Source: CAYRVX01 sp964427875 (GTDB lineage: Bacteria; Planctomycetota; Phycisphaerae; SM23-33). From it: DNA of 64,000 bases. Positions within the stretch are counted from its first letter, which is position 1. Each line of letters starts with the position of its first letter. This document shows positions 53,396 through 61,417 of this stretch, piece by piece. Made by a program: the position numbers and the translations under genes. A model generated the notes under the pieces. The model searched no databases and had not been told where the DNA came from. It saw nothing but the letters and a program-made list of their open reading frames with translations. The DNA lies in the NCBI GenBank assembly GCA_964427875.1, contig CAYRVX010000021.1:7565-71564 (forward strand). The letters are read 5' to 3'.

Positions 53396-54667
53396 ATGAA
53401 AACCAGGCGACTGATCCTTCACGTGTTACTGCCGGCTGCCGTTGCCTTCGCCCTCGCGCCGACCCGGGCGGCCCGCGCCGATCAGGACGACCCCAACGTC
53501 GGCCTCGGCCGGCCGGGAGCACTCGAAGGCGGCTCGGACCAGGACCGCGCCGCCGAGGAGGCGACCGACGATCTGGAGAAGCTCCTGGAGGGGCTTAGCC
53601 CCGAAGCCATCGAGGAGCTGATCAAGACGGCCGTGCAGTCGCGCCTGAAGGTCGAGCGACAGCAGGCGGCCGAGGAGATGAAGGAAGACCTCCTGCTGGA
53701 CCCGGAGGACATCGACGAGGCCGTCAAGATCCTCAACGACAAGCCGAAGAACACTCAGAAGGACAACATCGACCGGATCCTGCGGGCCTTCGCCAAGGTG
53801 GACCCGCGGTTCGGCAAGGCCTGCGAGCTTCTTGCGGCGAAGAAGTACGCCGAGGCTCAAAAGGCCATCGAGAAGGACCTCAACGTCCAGGAGGCGACCT
53901 ACCGCAACGCCGGGCGCTACACGCTGTACGCCCGCGCGCTCGCCGCCCAGGGCAAGGGCTACGACGCCGTCGACGCCTACCAGAAGATCCTCGTGGGCAT
54001 GGCGGATCGGATCAGCTTCGCCGCCGCAGCCGCCCTGGACTCCGCACGCATATACGAAGAGCTCGATCGGTTCACCTACGCGGCGCAGATGTACAGCTAT
54101 GCCGTGACGAACTACGGCCTGACGCTGGACGACGAGGCGCTGAAGCTGATCGACGGCAAGGTCAAGGAGTACTCGCAGTTCGGCGAGGATCCGCTCGGCT
54201 GGGCCGGCAACATGATGGGCGACGTCAAGGAGCGGCTGGACGAGTCCGACAGCGGCAAGGAAACCCAGGCCAAGGAGGACAAGATCGTCGCGGTCATCAC
54301 GGACCTGATCAAGACGGCCGAGGAGAAGCAGCGGTGCGGCCAGTGCTCCGGCCAGCAGCAGCGGCAGAGGGGCAAGAAGCCCGGCCAGGGCCAGGCCCAG
54401 GCCGTCGGCGGGCGGAAAGGCCCCCCCAAGGGCGTCAACCAGCCGTCGAACCCCGCGCAGGTCAGCGCCCTGGTGCCCGGCGCGGTGGCCCGCCCCACGA
54501 AACGCAGCGAGATCCGCAATACCTCCGAGATCGGCGACTGGGCCCACCTGCCCCCGCGCGAGCGGCAGAAGCTCCAGCAGCTCCGCAGAAAGGTGATGTC
54601 CGAACGCTACCGAGACATCATCAGCAAGTATCGCACGAGGATCTCGCAGCGGCGGCCCAACGAATAG
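53396..54667 (+). CDS. Secreted helical-repeat (TPR-like) hypothetical protein
   Basis: 423 residues with a signal peptide (LILHVLLPAAVAFALAPTRAARA). Acidic helices come first (EEATDDLEKLLEGLSPEAIEELI), then TPR-like pairs (KKYAEAQKAIEKDL, YDAVDAYQKILVGM, ELDRFTYAAQMYSYAV), then a Gln/Gly/Lys-rich low-complexity stretch holding CGQC. The C-terminus carries GDWAHLPPRERQKLQQLRRKVMS, a block often seen at the end of planctomycete secreted proteins from such operons. Function unknown. The ATG at 53396 has AGGAG 7 nt upstream. Confidence 0.8.
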   Translation: MKTRRLILHVLLPAAVAFALAPTRAARADQDDPNVGLGRPGALEGGSDQDRAAEEATDDLEKLLEGLSPEAIEELIKTAVQSRLKVERQQAAEEMKEDLLLDPEDIDEAVKILNDKPKNTQKDNIDRILRAFAKVDPRFGKACELLAAKKYAEAQKAIEKDLNVQEATYRNAGRYTLYARALAAQGKGYDAVDAYQKILVGMADRISFAAAAALDSARIYEELDRFTYAAQMYSYAVTNYGLTLDDEALKLIDGKVKEYSQFGEDPLGWAGNMMGDVKERLDESDSGKETQAKEDKIVAVITDLIKTAEEKQRCGQCSGQQQRQRGKKPGQGQAQAVGGRKGPPKGVNQPSNPAQVSALVPGAVARPTKRSEIRNTSEIGDWAHLPPRERQKLQQLRRKVMSERYRDIISKYRTRISQRRPNE

Positions 54668-54680
54668 GGGGACCGGCGCC

Positions 54681-55871
54681 TTGAGGAACGTCCTTGTCGG
54701 CAGCGCGATTCTTCTGGCCGGCGCCGCGGCCGGCGCCGGCGGCCGCGTCGAGACCATCGACGCACGCATCCTCGAAGGCCAGGTCCTCAGCATCTCCGCC
54801 GAGCAGGTCGTCGTGAAGACCGGCAAGGGCAAACAGGCCCCCCCGCTCGCGGAGGTGCTCGAGATCACCTTCGCCGACGCAGCCGACGCAATGAGCACCG
54901 TCGCCCAGCGCGCCGTGACTACTTCCCTCGGCGACCTCCTCGCCGTCAGGGACCTCGCCTTTGACGGAAAGAGCCTGCAAGTAACCGGCTCCCTCCTTGG
55001 CCGCGCAGAACTGCCCATGGAAGTCGTCAGAGTGCTCCACCTGCCCGCAACCGGGCAGAGCCCTCGGGACATGGCGGACCGCCTCCGCGAGATGAAGCTC
55101 CCGGCCGCCTCCGGCGACCGGATGATCGTCTCCAGAAAGCCCAAGCAGCCGCTCGCCGTCGACGGGGTCCTCGAAGCCGTCGGGCCCGACAAGATCACGT
55201 TCCGGTGGAAGGGCAGCTCGCGGACCATCCCGCGGGACAGCGTTCCCATGATTAGCCTGGCCGCAGTGAGCACGGAGAGGCCCGAGCGGAGGGGCGTTCT
55301 TCTCGGCCGGGACGGCTCCCGGCTCGGCTTTAGCGCCCTGACGCTCCAGGGCAAGTTGATTAGCCTCGACTCCGCCGGCGTCGGGAAACACCAGATCCCG
55401 CTGGATCGCGTCGCCGCCATTCGCTTCGCGTCGAGCAGCGTGGTGAAGCTGGCGGACCTGAAGCCCGATGCCGTGAAGGAGCATGGCTACTTCGATACGA
55501 CGTTCCACTACCGGGTGAACCGGTCCGTGGCGGGCCGGCCCCTGCGCCTGGGCGGGCGGACTTACCGCACCGGGCTCGGGCTGCACAGCTTCTGCGAACT
55601 GACCTACCGGCTCGACGGGCGATACTCCACCTTCGTGGCCACGGCCGGCATCGACGACGCCGTCCGCCCCAACGGCGACGCCGCGCTGAGCTTCCTCGGC
55701 GACGGCAAGCCGCTCGCCAAGCCCTTCCGGCTGACCGGCGGCGACCCGCCTCAGGCGGTGCGCATCGACCTCACGGGCGTCAAGACGTTCGTCATCCGCG
55801 TGGAGTTCGGCCACGACGCGCTGGGGCTCTCGGACCACGTGGACCTCGCGGGGGCGAGGCTGATCAAGTAG
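54681..55871 (+). CDS. Secreted protein with C-terminal NPCBM domain
   Basis: 396 residues, TTG start at 54681 after a G-rich stretch. Signal peptide MRNVLVGSAILLAGAAAGAGG. The middle has two similar small beta domains (ILEGQVLSISAEQVVVKT and VLEAVGPDKITFRWKGSS) alternating with linkers. The last ~145 residues match the NPCBM carbohydrate-binding jelly roll: GGRTYRTGLGLHSFCELTYRLDG, TFVATAGIDD, and a final FVIRVEFGHDALGLSDHVDLAGARLI strand. Probably binds glycans on the outside of the envelope complex. It is last in the operon, 13 bp after the previous gene. Confidence 0.85.
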   Translation: MRNVLVGSAILLAGAAAGAGGRVETIDARILEGQVLSISAEQVVVKTGKGKQAPPLAEVLEITFADAADAMSTVAQRAVTTSLGDLLAVRDLAFDGKSLQVTGSLLGRAELPMEVVRVLHLPATGQSPRDMADRLREMKLPAASGDRMIVSRKPKQPLAVDGVLEAVGPDKITFRWKGSSRTIPRDSVPMISLAAVSTERPERRGVLLGRDGSRLGFSALTLQGKLISLDSAGVGKHQIPLDRVAAIRFASSSVVKLADLKPDAVKEHGYFDTTFHYRVNRSVAGRPLRLGGRTYRTGLGLHSFCELTYRLDGRYSTFVATAGIDDAVRPNGDAALSFLGDGKPLAKPFRLTGGDPPQAVRIDLTGVKTFVIRVEFGHDALGLSDHVDLAGARLIK

Positions 55872-55928
55872 GGCGGGAAGACTCGGCGGGCCTCTCCACG
55901 GGGCGGCCGGGGCCCTCGCGCGGGGCCT

Positions 55929-56501
55929 TCACCTTGGCCGATGCGACGCCCGCTCGCGCCGGTCGGGGAGCTTGCCAATGGGGCCGATCTTGAGCACGGG
56001 CTCTGCCTCGATCTCGCCGGCACCCAGGAGGCGCACCAGCCGCTCCAGCGAAGCCGCGGTCTGCTTCTGCTGCCGCTCGGAAAGCCGCCTCAATGCCCTT
56101 TGGAGGGAGTACTGCAACGGGTACGGCGCTTCGTCCACAAGCGCCCGGCCGGCATCGGTGGCATTGACGTAGACGAGTCGGCGGTCCCTCGCGTCGCGGT
56201 GGCGCTCCACGAGCCCCTTGCCCTCGAGCCGATCCAGGATACCTACCATCGTGCTGGCGCTCAGATGAACATGCCGGGCGATCCCCGTGGCGGTGAGGGG
56301 CCCTTTCTCCGCGATCGTGATCAGGGAGACCAGTTGAGGCCCGGTTATTCTGTGCTCGGTGGCCAGTTTCCGCGAGTCCATGTCAATGCGCCGGATGATC
56401 TGCCTGACCGCGTAAAGGATCCGAAGATCGTATCGGTCCTCGGAAACTCCCGGCCCTGCCGGCTGGCCGCCCGGCAGGGCTTCATTCGGGGTCTTTGCCA
56501 A
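55929..56501 (-). CDS. MarR-family transcriptional regulator
   Basis: 190 residues. Winged-helix domain about 30-150: ISEKGPLTATGIARHVHLSASTMVGILDRLEGKGLVERHRDARDRRLVYV, with the typical D-R-R wing. TTG start at 56501 backed by AAGGAGA 8 nt upstream. It has long N- and C-terminal extensions. MarR proteins bind palindromes near their own gene and respond to small ligands; the divergent rpsU/mttB region is the likely target, but I found no clear palindrome there. It converges on the NPCBM gene. Confidence 0.9.
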   Translation of the reverse strand: MAKTPNEALPGGQPAGPGVSEDRYDLRILYAVRQIIRRIDMDSRKLATEHRITGPQLVSLITIAEKGPLTATGIARHVHLSASTMVGILDRLEGKGLVERHRDARDRRLVYVNATDAGRALVDEAPYPLQYSLQRALRRLSERQQKQTAASLERLVRLLGAGEIEAEPVLKIGPIGKLPDRRERASHRPR

Positions 56502-56636
56502 CGGATGATCTCCTTATGTCACTACTGCTCGAACAACTTCCTGTCCCGGACAACGTCCTCACAGAGCGGCCATTACTGGCCGAAGTGTCTCCCGCAAGCA
56601 AACTTGTTCCAAAACGCGGCCCTTTCTGAATTCGCC

Positions 56637-56665
56637 TTGATATGTCCTACTATAAGCATTATAAT
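56637..56665 (+). promoter_or_regulatory. Near-consensus sigma70 promoter of rpsU (and perhaps the mttB operon)
   Basis: TTGATA (56637-56642), 17 bp, TATAAT (56660-56665), the strongest promoter match in the window, set in an AT-rich island between MarR and rpsU. The predicted start near 56672 would give a leader of about 20 nt. The stretch 56502-56636 holds nothing else that I can name. Confidence 0.7.
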
Positions 56666-56691
56666 TCAAAACTTTCTAGCCGCAAGTATTT

Positions 56692-56919
56692 TTGGCGGCT
56701 TTCGCGAGTACAGCAGGCGGTATAGGCGTCAAAGTCAAGCCACGACACAACGAACCGATCGCGAAAGCCTTGAAGCGGCTCAAGAGGACGCTGCAGAAGG
56801 AAGGGCAGCAACGGGAACTGATGAGGCACCGGTACCACGAAACGGAGAGCGTACGGCGCCGGCACCAGCGGGCCAAGAATGCCCGAAGGGCTCGCACAAG
56901 GGCCCGGCAGGTCGGCTAG
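56692..56919 (+). CDS. rpsU: 30S ribosomal protein S21
   Basis: 75 residues. The core VKVKPRHNEPIAKALKRLKR is the S21 signature, followed by a basic helix (ELMRHRYHETESVRRRH) and an Arg-rich tail. S21 binds the 3' end of 16S rRNA and helps mRNA pairing. The only in-frame start is TTG at 56692, giving an N-terminal extension of about 12 residues (MAAFASTAGGIG) before the usual start point. No Shine-Dalgarno precedes it. The gene lies 118 bp before the mttB operon, behind a strong promoter. Confidence 0.8.
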   Translation: MAAFASTAGGIGVKVKPRHNEPIAKALKRLKRTLQKEGQQRELMRHRYHETESVRRRHQRAKNARRARTRARQVG

Positions 56920-56942
56920 CGCGGAGCAAAGGGAGTTCTGAC

Positions 56943-57013
56943 CGGGTGCCCCGCGGCCCTGGGGCAACCGATCGAGGCCGGCCGATTCGCACGGGCGTGC
57001 GTGTGCGCCGGCC
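56943..57013 (+). promoter_or_regulatory. Two stem-loops in the leader of the mttB operon
   Basis: Hairpin one: TGCCCC (56947-56952) with GGGGCA (56961-56966), extended by CGG/CCG at 56943 and 56968. Hairpin two: GGCCGGC (56976-56982) with GCCGGCC (57007-57013) across a G-rich loop. Neither is followed by a T-run, so a classical terminator is unlikely. They could separate rpsU from mttB expression or act as a regulatory leader. No B12 box or other known riboswitch core is seen. Confidence 0.35.
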
Positions 57014-57037
57014 AATTAGAAAGGAGAAGGAACGAGG

Positions 57038-58573
57038 ATGACCGTTGCGAAACATAAGCAATTAGGACTGTCTGCTTCGCTCTACCGGCCCTTGAGTGAC
57101 ACGGACGTAACGCGAATTGCCGACGCAGCGCTGGAGGTGCTGAACAAGTCGGGGATGGCCGTGTATTCGGACACAGCCTTTGAGGCCCTGCGGACTGCCG
57201 GTGCGCCCGTCGATAGCGAGAGCCGAGCCGTTCGCTTTCCCCGGGCCCTCGTCGAAGATGCGATCGCATCAAACCCTTCGTCCATCACGCTGTTCTCTCG
57301 TGATGGGAACAACGACGTGGTCCTGGCCGGATCGCGCGTGCATTATGGCACGGGCGGAACGGCACTGTACGTGCTCGATCCTGACAAGGGACACCGACGA
57401 GAAGCCAAGGTCTCCGACGTGATCCTGAACGCCCGCATGGTCGATGCCCTGGAGAACGTGCATCTGCACACGATCAACGTCTTCCCGCACGACGTAAAGA
57501 ACACCGACGACATCGACATCAACCGCTTCTACCACTCCCTGAATCACACGAGAAAGCACGTGATGGGCGGAGTGTACTCCCTGGCCGGCTGCGGGAAGGT
57601 CGTTGACATGGCGCGGATCATCGCCGGCGGGGCCGAGGCGCTGCGGAGGCGGCCGTTCGTCTCCTTCATCACGCTGATCATCAGCCCATTCAAGATCGAC
57701 GACCGCTACGGTGAGATGACCTGCCACCTGGCGCGCGAGGGCCTCCCGGTCGTGGTGCCGACTGAGCCGATCTGCGGGACCACCGCGCCGATCACGCTGG
57801 CGGGGAACGTGCTGACGCACGTGGCTGAGACGTTGGGCGGCATCGCGATGATCCAGGCCGTTCGCAAAGGGGCGCCGGGCATTTGCGGCAGCGTCGGGTC
57901 GATCCCTGACCTCAGAACGATGAACCACCTGGGCGGGCCGATCGAACGTGCGATGATCAACGCGGCCGTAGCGCAGGTCATCCAGCACTTCGGGCTGCCG
58001 TTGTATTCGACCGGCGGAACCACGGACGCCAAGGAGATGAACGCCCAGGCCGCCTACGAGAGCGCCATGTCCAGCCTGCTGGTCGCCATGTCCGGGGCCA
58101 ACTACATCCACGACGCCGCGGGGCTCATGGAGGCGGACCTGACCATCTCGTACGACAAGCTCGCCGTCGACAACGAGATCCTCGGGATGTGCCAGCGCGT
58201 TCTTCGGGGCATCGAGGTGAATGACGACACGCTGGCAACGGACCTGATGATCGAGAAGGGCCCCGGCCAGCATTACCTCGTCGAGGAGCACACGATCCGA
58301 CACATGCGAGGCGAGTTCTTCATGCCGGATCTGGCCAATCGACAGAAGCGGGAAGGTGAGGCGGGTCTGGAGGATACCGTATCGAGGGCCAAAAAGTTCG
58401 TGCGTCGGATTCGCAGCAGCAGACCAGAGAGCCGCTTGGACGAGACGGCTCGCCGACAGATTCTCAGGGAGTTCCCCGAGATTCTCTTTGGGCGCGCCCG
58501 CTTGCTCCGCAGGTTTCCGGGTTCCTACAGCGCTGTGGAACGGGCCATCGCTGACATCGGAGCTTGGGAATAA
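57038..58573 (+). CDS. MttB-superfamily methyltransferase (non-pyrrolysine), paralogue 1
   Basis: 511 residues. Trimethylamine-methyltransferase-family barrel: LSDTDVTRIADAALEVLNKSG at the start, then HYGTGGTALYVLD, GGAEALRRRPFVSFITLIISPFK, TEPICGTTAPITLAGNVL, YSTGGTTDAKEMNAQAAYES and the late AVDNEILGMCQRVL. The frame is open throughout, with no in-frame UAG. It therefore belongs with the MtgB-like group that demethylates glycine betaine or other quaternary amines in characterised cases, rather than the pyrrolysine trimethylamine enzyme. Cytoplasmic. It would need a corrinoid partner, none seen here. AAGGAGAAGGA precedes the ATG. First gene of the six-gene operon. Confidence 0.9.
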   Translation: MTVAKHKQLGLSASLYRPLSDTDVTRIADAALEVLNKSGMAVYSDTAFEALRTAGAPVDSESRAVRFPRALVEDAIASNPSSITLFSRDGNNDVVLAGSRVHYGTGGTALYVLDPDKGHRREAKVSDVILNARMVDALENVHLHTINVFPHDVKNTDDIDINRFYHSLNHTRKHVMGGVYSLAGCGKVVDMARIIAGGAEALRRRPFVSFITLIISPFKIDDRYGEMTCHLAREGLPVVVPTEPICGTTAPITLAGNVLTHVAETLGGIAMIQAVRKGAPGICGSVGSIPDLRTMNHLGGPIERAMINAAVAQVIQHFGLPLYSTGGTTDAKEMNAQAAYESAMSSLLVAMSGANYIHDAAGLMEADLTISYDKLAVDNEILGMCQRVLRGIEVNDDTLATDLMIEKGPGQHYLVEEHTIRHMRGEFFMPDLANRQKREGEAGLEDTVSRAKKFVRRIRSSRPESRLDETARRQILREFPEILFGRARLLRRFPGSYSAVERAIADIGAWE

Positions 58574-58579
58574 AAGCAG

Positions 58580-60061
58580 ATGAACGAAACCCAACAGCGT
58601 GAAGGCGTCGTCGTGCGGCCGGAATGCCGGCTGTCCGATGAGCAGATTCGACTGGTAGACGGCGTATCGCGCGACCTGCTCTACGATCCCGGCCTGTTGT
58701 GCTACAACGCGGAGGCCGGGGAGATCTTCAAGCAAGCCGGGGCGGTCATCGAGCGCGGCTCCGACTGCGCCCGGATCCGCGTCACGGCAGCGGTATTGGA
58801 TCGGGCTCTGGACACTGCCCCCTCCCGCATCGTGCTTGGTGCACGCAATCCCGAGAATCGTCTCATCCTGGACGCTGTCGAGCCGCGCGTGCGGTTTGGC
58901 AGCGGCTCGGAGACAAACATCTGGCTGGACGTGGCCTTCGAGGGCGCCGCCCCGAAGTTCACACGCCAGCCCGGCACGGTGGATCGGCTGGGCAAGGCGG
59001 CGCACCTGTGTGAGAACCTCGAGAACCTGGACTTCTTCATCCGATGCGTGAACATCCGGGACGAGGGCATCACGGCCGAGAACAAGGACGTCAACAAGTT
59101 CTTCGCCAGCTTGAACCACATCACCAAGCACGTCCAGGCGGGCCTGACCAACCTGGATGCCCTGGGTGACGTCATTAAGATGGGCGAGATCATCGCCGGC
59201 GGCGAGAAGGCATTTCAGCGGAACCCGGTGTTGTCCTTCATCACCTGCGTGGTCAAGAGCCCATTCCAGATCGTGGACGACACGGCCGCCAAGCTGATCG
59301 CGATCTCCAGGAGGCGCGCGCCGGTGGTGGTCTCGAGTTGCCCGATGGGCGGGGCGACGGGGCCCTTCGACGAGTTCGGCATGGTCGCCCAGATCAACGC
59401 CGAACTGCTGGCCGGCGTGACGCTCAATCAGCTCGTCTCCCCGGGTGCGCCGGTCCTCTACGGTGCGGTCCCGGTCCGAACGCGTCTGGACAATCTCAAC
59501 GACATGTACGGCGCGCCGGAAGCCGTGCATTACACCATCGACTGCGCGCAGATGGCCCGTTTCTACGGCCTGCCCTGCTACTCGACGGCCGGCGTGGGGG
59601 ATACCGACGTCCCGGGCATCCAGGCCAACACGGAAAAGCTCCTGACGCTGCTGACGGTGCCGCGCAGCGGGGCGCAGTACATCCACTACGCGTTCGGCCT
59701 GCTGGAGCGGACCAACGTCTTCTGCCCCGAACAGGCTGTCCTGGATGACGCCCACATCGGCATCGCCAAGGAACTGCTGCGGGAGACGAATGTCGATGAG
59801 GCGCGGCGTGACGAAGTGATCCGCACCGTTCGCGAGGTGATGGAAACGGACCACAAGACCTACGTCTATCACCTGCCGCTGCCTACTCGCGAACCGGTCT
59901 ATGTCAGATACCCCCTGGAAGATGATGCCGGCGCGCTGCACGCCGCACACGAGAAATACCAAGAAATCCTCGAAAGACCCCGGAACCACTTGCCGAACGA
60001 CATCCAGCAGGACATTGCTGCTGCGGTCGGCGGGATCCTGTCAGAATGCCTGACGTCCTGA
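58580..60061 (+). CDS. MttB-superfamily methyltransferase (non-pyrrolysine), paralogue 2
   Basis: 493 residues, only 6 bp after paralogue 1. Same family marks with clear divergence: LSDEQIRLVDGVSRDLLYDPG, RFGSGSETNIWLD (where paralogue 1 has HYGTGGTALYVLD), GGEKAFQRNPVLSFITCVVKSPFQ, SSCPMGGATGPFDEFGMVAQ, and YSTAGVGDTDVPGIQANTEK. No in-frame UAG. The differing methyl-donor-pocket segments suggest the pair acts on two substrates or two successive demethylation steps of one compound. That reading is inference. Confidence 0.9.
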   Translation: MNETQQREGVVVRPECRLSDEQIRLVDGVSRDLLYDPGLLCYNAEAGEIFKQAGAVIERGSDCARIRVTAAVLDRALDTAPSRIVLGARNPENRLILDAVEPRVRFGSGSETNIWLDVAFEGAAPKFTRQPGTVDRLGKAAHLCENLENLDFFIRCVNIRDEGITAENKDVNKFFASLNHITKHVQAGLTNLDALGDVIKMGEIIAGGEKAFQRNPVLSFITCVVKSPFQIVDDTAAKLIAISRRRAPVVVSSCPMGGATGPFDEFGMVAQINAELLAGVTLNQLVSPGAPVLYGAVPVRTRLDNLNDMYGAPEAVHYTIDCAQMARFYGLPCYSTAGVGDTDVPGIQANTEKLLTLLTVPRSGAQYIHYAFGLLERTNVFCPEQAVLDDAHIGIAKELLRETNVDEARRDEVIRTVREVMETDHKTYVYHLPLPTREPVYVRYPLEDDAGALHAAHEKYQEILERPRNHLPNDIQQDIAAAVGGILSECLTS

Positions 60062-60079
60062 AAGGAGCGATTGCGGAAC

Positions 60080-61387
60080 ATGACCACTGCAACCGGACAA
60101 GAACAGATGCCCGCGTACAGCGAGGCTGTCAAGAGCGGGCTGTATGCCAAGCAGTCCGGCCTGATCGGGAAGTACGACAACGTGCGCCGCTACTGGGAGG
60201 ATGAGATCACCCGGATCTTCCTCCGTCCCTACCTTCAGAGGCTGATCGACCGCAGCCAGTCATCGATGCGGCGGCTTCGGATCATGGACCTCGGCTGCGG
60301 AAGCGCCGATGGGTATGAACTGCTGGCCGGCGTTCGGCAGCGGGACGCCGACCTCCAGCAACTGGAGGTGGACCTCCTGTCGGACGAGATCATGGGCGTC
60401 TACACGGGCATCGACCTGAACGAGGATCTGCTCGACCAGGCGAGGAGCATTTACGGCCACAACCCGAAAATGGTCTTCCGCCAGGCCGACTTCTCAAAGG
60501 GTCTCCCCCCCGCGCAGGACGAAAAGCCCTACGACCTGTACTTCTCCTCCTTCGGGACGTTCTCCCATCACAACGACGATGAGACAGCCGTCCGACTGCT
60601 GGCCGAGATTGCCGAGAGGGCGGAGGACTACTGCATCATCGTCTGCGATTGGCTGGGGCGGTACTCCTACGAATGGCAGAGCCTTTGGAGGACCAACCCC
60701 GACGAGTTGAGGAACATGGATTACGTCGTCTCCTACATTTACGGCCCGGAGGAGCGAGAGGAGCGGCGCGATCAACTCCAGCACCTCACGCTGCGATTGA
60801 TGAGCCGCGGCGAGGCCGAGGCCATCGTAACCGAGGCAGGCAAACGGGCGGGCGTTGAGATCCGGCCCCTTCTGTACTTCGATCGCTCGGTCTTCTGTGG
60901 TCGCCACATGGACACGGCCGAGTACAACCCCCACGCCCAGCCCCTTCGCAACGCGATCAACAGCCTGCACGAGACCAACCTCCGGACGGAGCTGCACACG
61001 CTGCTCGTCAACTATGTCCCCAAGCCCGGCTTCGACTTCATCAACGAGTATTACGAGCACCTTCAGATGTGTTGGAACGCGCTGGTGCATTACGTGGCCC
61101 GGCTCATGGAGATCTTCGACGAGGAGAAATGGTCTTACGCGGAAGAGCCCCCGGCCCCGCCGGTTTCCTCTCCGCCCGCGCTGCGAGACATGATGGAACG
61201 GATGAAGCTTGTCGTGGAAGGCATCGGGTGGCTGCGGTACGGCCTGCCGCGAGAGAACATCATCGAGCCGCAACTGGGCTACGCACTGCGATACCTTGTG
61301 TGCAATCTCCAGCATGGGCGGGGCTGCGCCCACGGTTTGGTCGGCATCTTCGAGGTGGACAAGAGGCAAGCTGCGGCGCGGATCTAG
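60080..61387 (+). CDS. Class I SAM-dependent methyltransferase with long C-terminal helical extension
   Basis: 435 residues from ATG 60080. SAM-binding motif I is IMDLGCGSADG (68-78); motif II region is YTGIDLNEDLLDQARSIY; motif IV region is YDLYFSSFGTFSHHNDDE. After about residue 250 comes a helical extension (VHYVARLMEIFDEEKWSYAEE, PPALRDMMERMKLVVEGI) I do not recognise. A TTG at 60071 is an alternative start nearer the AAAGGAG. Its place between MttB enzymes and the amide-ligase-like gene suggests it makes or modifies an N-methylated compound handled by the cluster. Confidence 0.8.
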   Translation: MTTATGQEQMPAYSEAVKSGLYAKQSGLIGKYDNVRRYWEDEITRIFLRPYLQRLIDRSQSSMRRLRIMDLGCGSADGYELLAGVRQRDADLQQLEVDLLSDEIMGVYTGIDLNEDLLDQARSIYGHNPKMVFRQADFSKGLPPAQDEKPYDLYFSSFGTFSHHNDDETAVRLLAEIAERAEDYCIIVCDWLGRYSYEWQSLWRTNPDELRNMDYVVSYIYGPEEREERRDQLQHLTLRLMSRGEAEAIVTEAGKRAGVEIRPLLYFDRSVFCGRHMDTAEYNPHAQPLRNAINSLHETNLRTELHTLLVNYVPKPGFDFINEYYEHLQMCWNALVHYVARLMEIFDEEKWSYAEEPPAPPVSSPPALRDMMERMKLVVEGIGWLRYGLPRENIIEPQLGYALRYLVCNLQHGRGCAHGLVGIFEVDKRQAAARI

Positions 61388-61417
61388 CTGTCAGGCGTCC
61401 ACGAGGAGAAAGGGCCA

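Noticed and set aside
56943..57013. Cobalamin riboswitch before the mttB operon
   Set aside because: Stem-loops exist, but there is no B12 box or conserved core; kept only as an unnamed structured leader.
57038..60061. Pyrrolysine-type trimethylamine methyltransferases
   Set aside because: Neither MttB gene has an in-frame UAG, and both run open to normal stops, so they are the non-pyrrolysine kind.
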